Origin: Candidatus Gastranaerophilales bacterium
Lineage (GTDB): Bacteria > Cyanobacteriota > Vampirovibrionia > Gastranaerophilales > Gastranaerophilaceae
Assembly (NCBI GenBank): GCA_944326685.1
Contig: CALVEV010000031.1
Coordinates: forward strand, 1 to 64,000
Reading direction: 5' to 3'
DNA length: 64,000 bases
Shown: piece by piece, positions 8,291 through 18,800 of the stretch
Layout: every line of letters begins with the position of its first letter
How positions within the stretch are numbered: the first letter of the stretch is position 1
Made by a program: the position numbers and the translations under genes
Notes under the pieces: model-generated
Database searches by the model: none
Seen by the model: the letters and a program-made list of their open reading frames with translations, nothing else
Told to the model about the DNA's origin: nothing

Positions 8291-9268
8291 ATGGATAAAT
8301 CAAAATTATTATCAAAGATAGAAGATTGTATTGTCAAAAAGGATTATATATCAGCAAGAAAACTTATAAGAAATGATTTAAAACGTATAGGAACAAAATA
8401 CGATTATTATTTCTATATGGGTGTAGCGTCAACTGATGCAGATGAAAGATTAAAGAATTTTGAAAAAGCTGAATCGATTGAACCTAACAATATTGAGGTT
8501 ATAATAAATCTTGCAAATGCCAAAGATGAAGCAGGTGATTATGATTCTGCTATATTAGGTTATACAAAAGCGATAGAATTAGATAAGAGAAACGCTTTAG
8601 CATATAACAATCGTGGGTTTTCATATTTTCATAAAGGTGAATTTGAAAAAGCTATGAATGATTATGATATGGCTTTGATGTTATCTCCAAAATTAAAGAT
8701 AGCAAAATATAATAAACAAGAACTTATAAAAATTTTGAAAGAAGATGAAGAGTATTCGGATTTATTAAAAAATGCAGAAAATAGTCATAAAGATTATAAA
8801 TATTATTTCAATTTAGGAATACAAGAGGCTAATGTCGGTAATACTAATGAAGCAATGTCTGCATATAATAAAGTTATTGAATTGAAACCTGATTTTGCTC
8901 CTGTTTATATGTTTATAGGAATTTTAGAATTTCAAAAAGAAAATTATAAAAAAGCATATGAATATTATTCAAAGACAATAGATATAGATAAGAATATGGT
9001 GGATGCATATTTCAATCGTGCTCAGATAGTTTTTGCGACCAAAACTGAGGATGAAAAGGAATTAAAATCAGCATTAAAGGATTTAGAAAAAGCTATTGAA
9101 TTTGATGACAAATTTATTGATGCGCATTATTCAATGGCAGTAATTTATAAAAATATGGGTGATTATAAACAAGCTATTAAATCACTTGATAAAATTTTGG
9201 AAATAGATGAACAAAGTGTAAATGCAAGAGCATTAAAGAAACTTTTAATTAAAAAATATTTGAATTAA
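8291..9268 (+). CDS. Tetratricopeptide (TPR) repeat protein
   Basis: The 325-residue protein is built from about six to seven 34-residue TPR units, with the usual W/LG-Y-A-P spacing: for example GDYDSAILGYTKAIELD (about residues 85-101), GEFEKAMNDYDMALMLSP and GDYKQAIKSLDKILEID near the C-terminus. TPRs mediate protein-protein contacts. There is no signal peptide or membrane segment, so it is probably cytoplasmic. The ATG is 26 bp after the ABC1-kinase stop and has its own predicted leaderless promoter. The partner protein is unknown. Confidence 0.85.
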   Translation: MDKSKLLSKIEDCIVKKDYISARKLIRNDLKRIGTKYDYYFYMGVASTDADERLKNFEKAESIEPNNIEVIINLANAKDEAGDYDSAILGYTKAIELDKRNALAYNNRGFSYFHKGEFEKAMNDYDMALMLSPKLKIAKYNKQELIKILKEDEEYSDLLKNAENSHKDYKYYFNLGIQEANVGNTNEAMSAYNKVIELKPDFAPVYMFIGILEFQKENYKKAYEYYSKTIDIDKNMVDAYFNRAQIVFATKTEDEKELKSALKDLEKAIEFDDKFIDAHYSMAVIYKNMGDYKQAIKSLDKILEIDEQSVNARALKKLLIKKYLN

Positions 9269-9306
9269 TTAATATATAATTTATTCTCTTTTTATCTTCC
9301 TTACCA

Positions 9307-9335
9307 TTGAACCTTTTTTAAGAATCCATTATAAT
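9307..9335 (+). promoter_or_regulatory. Sigma70-type promoter for the rubredoxin fusion
   Basis: TTGAAC (9307-9312), 17 bp and a perfect TATAAT (9330-9335) lie 23 bp before the ATG at 9359. Confidence 0.75.
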
Positions 9336-9358
9336 ACATTCAATAAGTGAGGTGTTAT

Positions 9359-9982
9359 ATGAATAATGAAGTTCTTAAAGATTTGTCTTATGGTGTTTAT
9401 GTTGTTTCAACAATGAATGATAATAAACCAACAGGTTGTATTGCAAATAGTATTATGCAGGTTTCGTATGACACTATAGCTGTTAGTATAAATCATCAAA
9501 ATTATACTCACCAATGTATGGAAAAATGTGGGAAATTTGCTATATCAATTCTTGGAGAACATGTAAATGATGATATAATTCCCGTATTTGGTTTTGAAAC
9601 AGGTAAAACGGTTGATAAATTTGAAAAAATACAATATGAAATAACAGATGATGTTGCTATATTGAAAGATGCAATTGGATATATAATATGTGAAATAATT
9701 GATAAAATGGAAACAGAAACACATACGATATTTTTAGGTCGAATAATAGACGGAGATATTTTGCAAGGTGATACTCCAATGACTTATGCTTATTATCATA
9801 AAGTTAAAAAAGGAAGCAGTCCTAAGACTGCTCCGACTTATGTAGAAGAAAAAGTAAATTCTGAATTATGTTATAGATGTACAATTTGTAATTATATTTA
9901 TGAAGGAGATATAACTAAAGAGCCTGATGATTATGTATGTCCAATTTGTAAGAAACCTAAATCAGTTTTTGTAAAATGTTAA
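9359..9982 (+). CDS. hrb: Flavin reductase-rubredoxin fusion (high-molecular-weight rubredoxin)
   Basis: Residues about 1-155 match the FMN-binding flavin reductase-like domain (YGVYVVSTMNDNKPTGCIANS... near the start) and the last 40 residues are a rubredoxin with the paired motifs CTIC and CPIC that bind one iron. This is the layout of Hrb of acetogens, which passes electrons from NAD(P)H to flavodiiron proteins that reduce NO or O2; no flavodiiron gene is in the window. The ATG at 9359 is preferred over GTG 9347 because GAGGTG sits 6-11 nt before it. Its stop abuts the convergent gene at 9983. It supports an anaerobic lifestyle. Confidence 0.85.
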   Translation: MNNEVLKDLSYGVYVVSTMNDNKPTGCIANSIMQVSYDTIAVSINHQNYTHQCMEKCGKFAISILGEHVNDDIIPVFGFETGKTVDKFEKIQYEITDDVAILKDAIGYIICEIIDKMETETHTIFLGRIIDGDILQGDTPMTYAYYHKVKKGSSPKTAPTYVEEKVNSELCYRCTICNYIYEGDITKEPDDYVCPICKKPKSVFVKC

Positions 9983-10546
9983 TTATTTGATAGCTAATTG
10001 AGCTCTGTAGAATTGGTTGTGGATTATTGAATCTGCTATTCTATCATTGTTTGGAGTTGATGCTAAGTATAATGCTTCAAGTTTATTTAAACGGTTTGTT
10101 AATTCATTAGTTGTAGTATTTGTTACTTGATTTTTTAATTTGTGCCAGTAATAAGCTTCAACTTGTGTACATTTAACTTCTTCTGCAAATGTTGCTCTTT
10201 TTAATTTGTGGAAGCTTTCGTGAACGATAAGACAAGCTAATGCTTCTTTGGGAGAGTTTTTGTATCTGGAGTTGATAAGAATGTATCTATCACCCATTGT
10301 TCCAACTGATGCGATTGCATAATCTTTGGAGTAATTGAAATCCATCATAGTTAAATCATAGAACATTATTTTTACTCCATTTTCTGCAAGATTATCAAGA
10401 ACTTCTTCACCGCCGTTGTTATTTAATACTGTCAATGCTGCTAAGATTTTTTCATCTGTTGAGAAATGTTTAAGATTATATGATGCAAATGCTGGTGAAA
10501 CAGCAAAAAATAGCACGCTTAATAAAGCTATGATTGTTCTTTTCAT
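9983..10546 (-). CDS. Exported protein with HExxH motif
   Basis: The 187-residue product begins with a signal peptide (MKRTIIALLSVLFFAVSPAFA, cleaved before SYN). In the mature part, VHESFHKLKRAT is a HExxH zinc motif, followed about 15 residues later by EEVKCTQVEAYYW, whose Glu could be the third ligand. This suggests a small extracytoplasmic metallopeptidase, or a metal-binding relative that has lost activity. I do not recognise a named family. The start at 10546 follows AAGAAGGG; a GTG three codons upstream is possible. It converges without gap on the rubredoxin fusion. Confidence 0.65.
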   Translation of the reverse strand: MKRTIIALLSVLFFAVSPAFASYNLKHFSTDEKILAALTVLNNNGGEEVLDNLAENGVKIMFYDLTMMDFNYSKDYAIASVGTMGDRYILINSRYKNSPKEALACLIVHESFHKLKRATFAEEVKCTQVEAYYWHKLKNQVTNTTTNELTNRLNKLEALYLASTPNNDRIADSIIHNQFYRAQLAIK

Positions 10547-10721
10547 ATGATACACACCCTTCTTTAAATTTTTGTGATAGTAATTTTTCCCTCGGTGTGT
10601 ATATCGGTATTTTTTTGTAAAACTTTAGGATTATCCAAAAATCTGTTACATTTCTTAATTGTTAAAACTACACTAAATATGTTAATATTCAGTAAAGGCT
10701 CAATTAATAAAGGATACAGGC

Positions 10722-12251
10722 ATGTTGAATATAATAAAAAAAGACTTTTTAGCATCAATAATCGTATTTTTGATAGCACTTCCATTGGCTATTGGTATTT
10801 CAATAGCTTGTGGATTACCAATATATAGTGGTATTGTTTCAGGAATTATTGGTGGTATTGTTGTAGGGCTATTTTCTGGAAATTCGCTTCAAGTTTCAGG
10901 TCCTGCAGCAGGTTTAATATTAATAATTGTTGATATTATTCAATCTCAGGGAGTAGAGAAGTTATTTTTAATAATATTTCTAGTAGGTCTTATCCAAATT
11001 GTTTTTGGGGTATTATCTTTTGGAAAGTGGTTTAGGGCAATATCTCCTGCAATTATTCAAGGTATGCTTGCAGGGATTGGGATTTCTATATTTTTATCTC
11101 AGTTCCATATTATGTTAGATAGTTCTCCTCAGAATAACTTTATTAATAATATAAAAGATTTATTGAGTGTAATATACAATTCTGTTTTGCCGTTAGATGG
11201 TTCTCAGCACCATCATGCATGTACAATAGGTATACTAACAATATCAATGATATTGTTGTGGAATTTATTGCCATATAAAAAATTAAAAGTAATTCCATCT
11301 GCATTAGTTGGTGTAATAACAGCTTCATTGGTTGCAAATGCTACTCATTTGGATATCACATATTTACAAGTTGGAGATAATTTTTGGAGTGGAATTAATT
11401 TTATAAAGTTATCAGACTTCGTACATATATTTAATCCGACAGTTATTTTAAATGCTCTTGTTATAACATTTATTGCAAGTGCAGAAACCTTGTTGACATC
11501 TGCAGCAATTGATAAAATGTGCGAACGCTCAAAAACAGATTATGATAAGGAAATAATTGCTCAAGGTATTGGAAATTCATTATCTGGCTTTTTAGGTGGA
11601 TTACCAATAACAGGTGTAATTGTAAGAAGTGCAGCAAATATCAATGCTAATGCGCAAACTAGATTGTCTGCTGTTTTACATGGGGTTTGGTTGTTATTAT
11701 TTGTTTCAGTATTTCCTTTTGTATTAAACTATATCCCAATATCTTCTTTAGCTGCAATATTGGTTTACACAGGTTATAAATTAGTTGATATAGATGCTGC
11801 AAAACATTTATTAAAATTGAGTAGAGGAGAGTTTGCTATTTATTTAATTACTCTTGTTTCAATATTATTTACTAATTTATTTGAAGGTATATTGATAGGT
11901 TTTATATTTGCATTCTTAAAAAGTGCTTATAAAGTTTTAAAGGTTGATATTGATACCGAGTATATTGAGTCAGAAAATAGAGTAGTTGCAAAGTTACACG
12001 GCAATATAACATTTTTACAACTTCCAACTTTAATAGATGCATTGGAGCATTTACCAAAGGATAAAAATATTACTTTGTGTACAGAAAGACTTCATTATAT
12101 AGATCATGCTTGTGTTGATTTCATAAAATCTTGGGAAAAAGATAGAATGAAAAAAGTGCAAGATTATGAATTATTAATAAAGTGGGATGAGATAAGTAAG
12201 ACTTATCCAAGTTTTAAGTGGCACTTGTTCCACAAAGAGCATGATGATTAA
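10722..12251 (+). CDS. SulP (SLC26) family anion transporter
   Basis: The 509-residue protein has the SulP core: about 10-14 hydrophobic helices beginning FLASIIVFLIALPLAIGIS, the conserved SGPAAGLILI near residue 58, and a later GFLGGLPITGVIVRSAANI (about 288-306). The last 90 residues form a soluble STAS-like domain (AKLHGNITFLQ). SulP members move sulfate, bicarbonate or other anions with Na+ or H+; the substrate cannot be told here. AAAGGA lies before the ATG, and TTGTTA with TAATAT about 18 bp apart gives a possible promoter near 10660-10695. The stop overlaps the convergent phosphoesterase by 4 bp (TTAA). Confidence 0.85.
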   Translation: MLNIIKKDFLASIIVFLIALPLAIGISIACGLPIYSGIVSGIIGGIVVGLFSGNSLQVSGPAAGLILIIVDIIQSQGVEKLFLIIFLVGLIQIVFGVLSFGKWFRAISPAIIQGMLAGIGISIFLSQFHIMLDSSPQNNFINNIKDLLSVIYNSVLPLDGSQHHHACTIGILTISMILLWNLLPYKKLKVIPSALVGVITASLVANATHLDITYLQVGDNFWSGINFIKLSDFVHIFNPTVILNALVITFIASAETLLTSAAIDKMCERSKTDYDKEIIAQGIGNSLSGFLGGLPITGVIVRSAANINANAQTRLSAVLHGVWLLLFVSVFPFVLNYIPISSLAAILVYTGYKLVDIDAAKHLLKLSRGEFAIYLITLVSILFTNLFEGILIGFIFAFLKSAYKVLKVDIDTEYIESENRVVAKLHGNITFLQLPTLIDALEHLPKDKNITLCTERLHYIDHACVDFIKSWEKDRMKKVQDYELLIKWDEISKTYPSFKWHLFHKEHDD

Positions 12252-13084
12252 TTGTTTTTAATTAATTCGCTTTCAATACTATTGATATCTCCACAAGGTT
12301 CGTAGTCAATTTTTATAACTCTATAATATGAAGGAGTGAAAAATAATGCAGGTGTAGAAAAATGCTTAATTCCGTATTTTTCAAATTCTCCTTTTCTATG
12401 ATAATGTCCTGATGCAATCAATTTTACGTTATTATATTTTTTTATTACTTTTAATAATGCTCTTTTGTTTCTGATTTTGTGTAGGTATTCATATATTGAT
12501 TCTTTAGAAGGCTCAACTATTGGAAAATGTTGGAATATTAAAACTTTTTTATCTTGATTTTCTTCTAAGACATTTTCTAGCCATTGGAGTGTTTCTTTAT
12601 TGAAATATCCTCTTGAATCTATTACATAATCGTTTGTTCCATCAAGCATAACAGCTATAAAATCATTGTTTAATTCAACATAATAATTGGGATAATATTG
12701 ATGATATCTTGATAGGTCGTGTATAAGTTTTAATGTATCTTTTTTGTTCATTCCATATGGAGAATTAACATCGTGGTTCCCAAGTGCAATATAGTATGGT
12801 TTGTTTAAGTTATTTACTATATCAAAGAATTTTAAATATAATTCTTCGTATGACCTATCAACAGAATCTCCTGTGAAGAATACATATTGTATAGAATCGT
12901 CATTATTAATTTTTCGAATTGCGCATCTTAGATTTTCTTCTGCTTTTGATAGATCTCTTCTTAAAATAGGTTGATTAGTTTTTGCTGGAATATGAACATC
13001 TGTAATTTGAGCAAAAATTAATGTATCTGCAAGGGTAATATTTGCAGTTAATAAGAACACTAAAACAAATAAAATCTTTTTCAT
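12248..13084 (-). CDS. Exported metallophosphoesterase
   Basis: After a signal peptide (MKKILFVLVFLLTANITLA) the 278-residue protein shows the calcineurin-type metallophosphoesterase motifs in order: ITDVH (DxH), FTGDSVD (GDxxD), LGNHD (GNHD), an internal QHFPI, and SGHYHRKG (GHxH). These residues bind two metal ions and hydrolyse phosphoesters. The location is probably periplasmic. The substrate is unknown; similar proteins act on nucleotides or cyclic nucleotides. A promoter places TATAAT exactly 6 nt before the ATG, so the mRNA is probably leaderless. Confidence 0.85.
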   Translation of the reverse strand: MKKILFVLVFLLTANITLADTLIFAQITDVHIPAKTNQPILRRDLSKAEENLRCAIRKINNDDSIQYVFFTGDSVDRSYEELYLKFFDIVNNLNKPYYIALGNHDVNSPYGMNKKDTLKLIHDLSRYHQYYPNYYVELNNDFIAVMLDGTNDYVIDSRGYFNKETLQWLENVLEENQDKKVLIFQHFPIVEPSKESIYEYLHKIRNKRALLKVIKKYNNVKLIASGHYHRKGEFEKYGIKHFSTPALFFTPSYYRVIKIDYEPCGDINSIESELIKNN

Positions 13085-13090
13085 AGATTA

Positions 13091-13118
13091 ATTATAATAT
13101 GTTTTAAGCATTTGTCTA
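13091..13118 (-). promoter_or_regulatory. Promoter for the metallophosphoesterase, predicted leaderless
   Basis: Minus strand: TAGACA (13113-13118), 16 bp, TATAAT (13091-13096), then 6 nt to the ATG (13082-13084). No ribosome-binding site precedes the start. Confidence 0.65.
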
Positions 13119-13121
13119 GTG

Positions 13122-13850
13122 TTATTTGCAAATTTTCGGTAGTGACATTTCCTCACATAAGATTACTTTAATATTCTCACCTTTTTTAGCATGGTATTTT
13201 AGTCCTGGAGTTAAAAGTCCTGTAATAAGACCAACTGTACAACCAACAGGAATACCAACAGCAAAACCAACACCTAGTTTTGCAGGGTTTGGTATAAATG
13301 CAAAACCCGTACCTGCACCAGCTCCAACACAACCTAAGCCAATTGTATATAAAGCAAGTTTACCTGTTGTCATCCAAGGACCTTCTTTTAGACTACCATC
13401 TTTTGTTAAAGGTTTTCCGCTCATACAAACTGTTGTATTATCAGGAAAAACTATACATTTAAAGTTTAGATAAACTCTTGCATTTTTGTTTGGAAATCTT
13501 TGTTTCTCTATTCTTATAATGTCTGCAACAACAGTAGAGCAGGCAGGAATTAGTAGAGTTCCTTCTTCTGTATATAAAGCATCAGGCAGAGTAAAATTTA
13601 TAGTGTCTCCTGCTTTTGCACTTTCTGATTTGAATTTACAATTGAATGCAACTTTTAGTGCATTTCCTTTACATACAATATTTCTTAAATTAGTTATTGC
13701 AACTTGGTTAGATGTTGCACCTTTTTCGTAAAAAGTATGTTCGTATTTTTGAACTTCTTCACAAGGTTGTTGAGGAATATCACAACAATTTTGCGCAAAT
13801 CCTCTTGACCCCATACATATTAAACATAATAAAGCAATTAATTTTTTCAT
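13122..13850 (-). CDS. Exported protein with Gly-rich hydrophobic segments
   Basis: The 242-residue protein starts with a signal peptide (MKKLIALLCLICMGSRGFA) followed by a Cys-rich NCCDIPQQPCEE. The middle (about residues 50-150) looks like a beta-rich domain. The C-terminal third contains glycine-zipper-like segments (CVGAGAGTGFAF and GVGFAVGIPVGCTVGLITG) that could insert in or lie against a membrane. Such zipper segments occur in outer-membrane and periplasmic proteins. I do not recognise the family. It starts 13 codons after no clear promoter; the gene downstream on the same strand (12248) has its own promoter. Confidence 0.6.
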   Translation of the reverse strand: MKKLIALLCLICMGSRGFAQNCCDIPQQPCEEVQKYEHTFYEKGATSNQVAITNLRNIVCKGNALKVAFNCKFKSESAKAGDTINFTLPDALYTEEGTLLIPACSTVVADIIRIEKQRFPNKNARVYLNFKCIVFPDNTTVCMSGKPLTKDGSLKEGPWMTTGKLALYTIGLGCVGAGAGTGFAFIPNPAKLGVGFAVGIPVGCTVGLITGLLTPGLKYHAKKGENIKVILCEEMSLPKICK

Positions 13851-13948
13851 ACTGATATTCTCTATAATTCATATAAATAAAACATTCCCTATCTCGTTGA
13901 TATATAGTTGGCGGATTTTATTTTTTATTTTTAGATAAGAATTGTGGT

Positions 13949-14212
13949 ATGAAAAAAATATCATTATACATTTTAATATTAACAATAATTTTAAATACAA
14001 CAGAAGTATTTGCTAATATGGCATTTAATCCATGGCCTGGACAATATGGTGTAAATTCTTGGGGTGATAATACATATTCTTATGGCCATAATTACGGGGA
14101 TTATAAGTATTATGGCAACAAAAGACGACATTTAGCAAGAAATAGATATACAAACAATAAAGTAAGAAATATAATACGAGCAAAACGTATGGCTGAAATG
14201 TTAGGTAAATAA
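13949..14212 (+). CDS. Small exported Tyr/Gly/Asn-rich protein
   Basis: This 87-residue product has a signal peptide (about 22 residues, ending EVFA) and a short mature part rich in Tyr, Gly, Asn and Arg (NPWPGQYGVNSWGDN, YGHNYGDYKYYG) with a basic C-terminus. The composition suggests a surface or cell-wall-associated peptide; no family is recognised. The start codon is chosen for the signal peptide. TTGGCG and TTAGAT/TAGATA boxes about 17 bp apart lie upstream. The stop is one base from the convergent GNAT gene. Confidence 0.6.
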   Translation: MKKISLYILILTIILNTTEVFANMAFNPWPGQYGVNSWGDNTYSYGHNYGDYKYYGNKRRHLARNRYTNNKVRNIIRAKRMAEMLGK

Positions 14213-14213
14213 A

Positions 14214-14636
14214 TTAACCCTTATAATTCATTGTTATAGGATGTTTTATTGTTGGAGGAATGTCTATATTACATTGGTTGCAAAAATCTATCATATCATC
14301 AATTCTTGAATCATTTGTTGTGAATCCTTGTTTTCGATAGAATTTGTGAGGTTGTTTCCCTCCGTATTCTGTATTATATGCAACAACACTTAAATTCCCT
14401 TTGTATCCCATTTTTTTGCTTAGCTTTTTTGCAAAATTTATTAGTGATGTCCCTACTTTAAGCTCTTTGTTTTCTGGGAATTTACTTTTCATATTTGATA
14501 TGTAAAGAGAATCTTTTCTAGGTGTTAACTTTATTGTGCCCAAAAATTTTTTTTGAGCTAAAGAAAACATGTTATATTGGCAATCTTTATTGTATAAGAT
14601 TCTATCTGTGATTTTAATTGGTTTTATTGGTGTCAT
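14214..14636 (-). CDS. GNAT-like acetyltransferase
   Basis: The 140-residue protein resembles a small GNAT N-acetyltransferase: a beta-strand region KFLGTIKLTP, a central stretch KVGTSLINFAKKLSKKMGYKGNLSVVAYN where the acetyl-CoA pyrophosphate loop would lie, and the late HKFYRKQGFTT, typical of GNAT motif B. The core is degenerate, so the call is moderate. ATG 14636 is chosen over a TTG seven codons upstream because a TATTAT box lies exactly 6 nt before it, as at several other genes here. The substrate is unknown. Confidence 0.55.
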   Translation of the reverse strand: MTPIKPIKITDRILYNKDCQYNMFSLAQKKFLGTIKLTPRKDSLYISNMKSKFPENKELKVGTSLINFAKKLSKKMGYKGNLSVVAYNTEYGGKQPHKFYRKQGFTTNDSRIDDMIDFCNQCNIDIPPTIKHPITMNYKG

Positions 14637-14642
14637 ATTAAT

Positions 14643-14648
14643 ATAATA
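14643..14648 (-). promoter_or_regulatory. -10 box, predicted leaderless start of the GNAT gene
   Basis: TATTAT on the minus strand lies 6 nt before the ATG at 14636. No good -35 box is seen; AGCAAA lies 17 bp upstream. Confidence 0.4.
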
Positions 14649-14668
14649 CTTGAACAAAAAATAATTTG

Positions 14669-15850
14669 CTACTTAAATTTAATTTTTTGTCCTTCTTTGA
14701 AATTATCTTTTACATTTGTTATAAGTTTTTCGTTTCCCTTTAAACCTTCCAATATTTCAATTCTGTCTCCAAGGTCTCTACCTTGTTTAATTTTTATAAA
14801 ATGAATTGTAGAATCTGGTCTAACTTCAACAACATATTGATCAGGTGTTGTTAATGTTGTAATGCAAGCAGGATTTACTGTTAAGATTTTTTGAGAATTG
14901 TTTAAATTGATAATTGTTTTAACGTATAAACCACTGTATAAACCTGATTTGCCATCATTTGGAATAACTAGGGCAACTTCCATTGAACGAGAAATATTAT
15001 CTAGTTTCCCTGAAATTTGTGAGATATAACCTCTAATTTTTTGTTGAGGATTTTCAGGTATAAATACATCTACTGCTTGGTTATCGTGAATAAATCTAAC
15101 ATAGTTTTGTGGAACAAAAATTGTTGCTCTGAATTTATCAATTTGTTGTATTTCAAATAAGCTTGTACTTGTAGTGCTTCCTCCTGCAACAACATTTGCT
15201 CCTGCATCTATATTATATTTACTTATTATTCCACTGAATGGTGCAACTACTCTTTTATAACCTTGTAAAGCCGTTAATCTGTTTAAATCAGATTTAGCTC
15301 TAGCAACATCAGCTTTTGCGCCTAAATAGTTCATTTCTGATGTTTTGAAATCATTATATTTTGAGTCGATTTCTTGTTTTGATATTGCTCCGTTAACTCC
15401 AGACTTTTTATATCTGTCGTAAGTTTGTTTTGCATAGTTATATTGATATTGTGTTTCCATAAGGTGTTTTTCTGCTGATATTAAAGCAGATTTTGCACTC
15501 ATAGCTTCTGCATCTAAATCAGGTGTATCAATGGTTGCTAATAATTGTCCTTTTTCAACGTGTTCTCCTAATTGGACATATCTTTGATTTACTAATCCAT
15601 TAATTCTTGAAAAAATTTCAGTATGTAAAAATGGTTTTAATTCTCCAGATAATTCCAATTTATTTTCACCATCAGTTATGATAGGAGTTTCTGTAATTGC
15701 AATATATTCAACTTCTCTTGCTTCTTTTGCAGTTGTTATAAATCTTGATATTTTAGGAATAAGCCCTATAATAAATAGAATTAAAACAATTGATATAATT
15801 AATTTTTTCTTATCTTTCATTAATTCATTAATTATGTTTTTAATCATCAT
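14669..15850 (-). CDS. RND efflux membrane-fusion (periplasmic adaptor) protein
   Basis: The 393-residue adaptor has an N-terminal membrane anchor (about residues 17-36), a split lipoyl domain (GLVNQRYVQLGEHVEKGQLLATID and the matching VVAPFSGIISKYNIDAGANV), an alpha-helical hairpin between them (about 110-190), and beta-barrel and membrane-proximal parts to the C-terminus. It links the inner-membrane pump to the outer-membrane channel. Its start overlaps the end of the pump gene by 11 bp, after an AGGTGG ribosome site, so the two are translationally coupled. It is the last gene of the efflux operon. Confidence 0.9.
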   Translation of the reverse strand: MMIKNIINELMKDKKKLIISIVLILFIIGLIPKISRFITTAKEAREVEYIAITETPIITDGENKLELSGELKPFLHTEIFSRINGLVNQRYVQLGEHVEKGQLLATIDTPDLDAEAMSAKSALISAEKHLMETQYQYNYAKQTYDRYKKSGVNGAISKQEIDSKYNDFKTSEMNYLGAKADVARAKSDLNRLTALQGYKRVVAPFSGIISKYNIDAGANVVAGGSTTSTSLFEIQQIDKFRATIFVPQNYVRFIHDNQAVDVFIPENPQQKIRGYISQISGKLDNISRSMEVALVIPNDGKSGLYSGLYVKTIINLNNSQKILTVNPACITTLTTPDQYVVEVRPDSTIHFIKIKQGRDLGDRIEILEGLKGNEKLITNVKDNFKEGQKIKFK

Positions 15851-18800
15851 CTTCCACCTTTTGATATATTTTGTTTTTATTTAAAATCCCAAATAGCATA
15901 GGAACAATAATAAGAGTTGCGAATGTAGCAAATAGCAATCCTCCAATAACTGTTCTTCCGATAGGTGCATTTTGTTCCCCGCCTTCTCCAATTCCTAATG
16001 CCATAGGTAACATCCCTAAAATCATTGCAGTTGCAGTCATAATTACAGGTCTAATTCTTGTATATCCTGCTTGTATTGCAGCTTCCATTGAATTATAACC
16101 TTCTCTCATTTTTTTGGTTGCAAATGATACAACAAGAATTGAGTTAGCACAAGAAACTCCAACGGCCATAATAGAACCCATCAGAGCTTGTACTGAGAAT
16201 GTTGTATCAGTTATGAATAGCATCCATAAGATTCCTGATAATGCTAATGGTACAGGAGTTATTATAATAAATGGATTTCTCCAAGATTGGAAATTAACAA
16301 CAATAAGTAAATAAACAAGAATCAATGCAAGCATTAATCCTGATACTAAAGAAGTTACTGCATAGTTCATTGATTTAGCTTGTCCGTGAACATTGATGAA
16401 TGTTCCTCTTGGTGCTAGTTTTTGGTATTTCTTAACTATTTTATTAATATCATTTGTAACCCCTGCTAAATCTCTATCTTGAATGTTTAATAATATGTCA
16501 TAAACAGGTTGAATATCGTAGTGATTAACAACACTAGCAGTTTCGCTTGATGTTATTGTTGCAACATTTGATAACCTTACAGGTTTATCATTATTGAATG
16601 AAACAGGTATATCAGTCACATTTTTAACTGTATCAACTTTATATTGTGGAACTTGTAGGGCAAGTAAATAATTAACACCGTTTTGTGGGTCAACCCAATA
16701 ATTTCTTGCAATTTGTCCACTTGAAGTTAATGCTGTTAATGTATTTTGTGAAATAGTTTCTTGAGATAAATTCATTATACTTGCTCTAACTTTGTCAACA
16801 TCAACTTTTATTTCAGGTACATCTGTAATTTGGTGAATATGAGCATCCGCAACACCTCTTACTTTTTTTACTTCATCTAGCATTTGTGTTGCAATTTTAT
16901 AGTTTTCTTTTAATTCTCTTCCTTGAATTTGAATATCAACAGGTGATGCCAAACCAAAGTTAAGAATTCTACCTACCATATCAGCATTTTGGAAGAAGAA
17001 AGTTGAGTCTGGAAATTCTTTATTTAATTCTTTTCTAAGTTTTTTTACATAATTTTTAGTCGGTTTATGGTTTTCTTTCAATGCAATTAATATTTCTCCA
17101 TCACCCACACCAACTTGAGAACTATCCATAAATGCAAGGTTAATCATACTTGCAGGGAGTCCAATGTTATCAAGAACAGTTTCAAGTTCACTTGGAGGAA
17201 TAACTTCTCTTATAGTTTTTTCAATCTCAGAAAATTCTCTTGCAGTTTCTTCAATTCTTGTCCCGTGTGGAGCGTAAACGTGTAGTCTAATTTGCCCAGC
17301 ATCAACTTCAGGGAAGAAATTTTCACCAATAAAAGGAAGAACAATTAGCGCTGATAAAACAACAATTCCATATGCAATTCCAACCTTTTTAGGTTTTGCA
17401 AAAATATCTTTTACTAAGAATTGTTTATATACTTCTCTAAGCTTATTAAAGTTTATGTTAACCCAATTATTGATTTTATATAGTAAAGAATTTGTACTCA
17501 AAACTTCTTTTCCTTTAAGTAATTTATCAACCAATACAGGAACCAAAGTATTAGATAATAAATATGAGCCAATCATTGCAAATATAACAGACATTGCAAG
17601 AGGAATGAATAAATATTTTGTAGATCCTTCCATTAAAAATATAGGAGCAAATACTGTACAAATAGATAATGTAGAAACCAATGTTGGAGAAGCAACTTCA
17701 ACAGCAGATTGATAAATTACTTCTTTAATTGATTTTCCAACCATTACTTCTTTATTTCTTAAGATGTTTTCAATAACAACAGTCGCATTATCAACTAACA
17801 TCCCAATAGCAAGTCCCAATCCGCTTAATGTCATCATGTTGATAGTTTGTCCACAAAGGGATGTACAAATAATGGCGAAAAGGACAGAAAGCGGAATAGA
17901 GATTGCAATAATAAATGTTGATTTTATACTTCCTAAGAATATTAATATCATTAAAGCTGTAAGAATTGCAGCTAAGGTTCCTGAGAATATAACATCTCTA
18001 ATAGATGCTTTAACAAATATTGATTGGTCAAATAGAACTTTCATTTTTACACTTTCAGGGATTGTTTTTGCAATCGTTGGTAGTAGATTTTTAACTCCAG
18101 AAACAACATTTAATGATGACACCGAACCTGCTTTATAAACAGTCATTAAAGAACCTGGAGAACTGTTTTCTCTAACAATATTTGTTTGAATTGCGTTACC
18201 ATCGTGTATATATGCAACATCAGATAAATAAACAATTTGATTAGTTTTAGGTGATTTTATAGGGAAATTATTCATTTCTTCAACTGTTGTAGCTGCATTG
18301 TTTAATGATATTAAATAATCCTTCCCTCCAATTTTAGTATTTCCTGATGGGATAATAACGTTTTGGCTTGCAACAGCTCTTGTTACATCAGCAGGAGTTA
18401 ATCCTCTTGCTTCCATTTTCTGCATATCAAGGTCGACCATTATTTGTCGAACTTTACCTCCCATAGGAAGTGGAACTTGTGTTCCTTCAACTTTGGTTAA
18501 TTGAACTTTAATATTATTTTGAGAAATATCTGTAACTTTTTGAAGAGGTAATTTATTTGAAGATATAATTACCTGTAATACAGGAATAGTTGTTGGAGTA
18601 TATTTTAAAATATCTGGAGGCATAATCCCATTAGGCATACTTCTCATACAAACTTGAGATGCTGCACTAATTTGTGTAATACCTGTATTAATATTTGCTC
18701 CAGGGTGAAGGAATACTCTAATAACTCCAACTCCTAAAAGTGATTGAGATTCAATATGTTCAATATCGTTTACACTAGATGCATATGCACGTTCTGCAAT

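Noticed and set aside
10564..10828. Two short overlapping open frames upstream of the SulP gene
   Set aside because: No ribosome site, low-complexity translation, and they overlap the promoter and start of the SulP gene.
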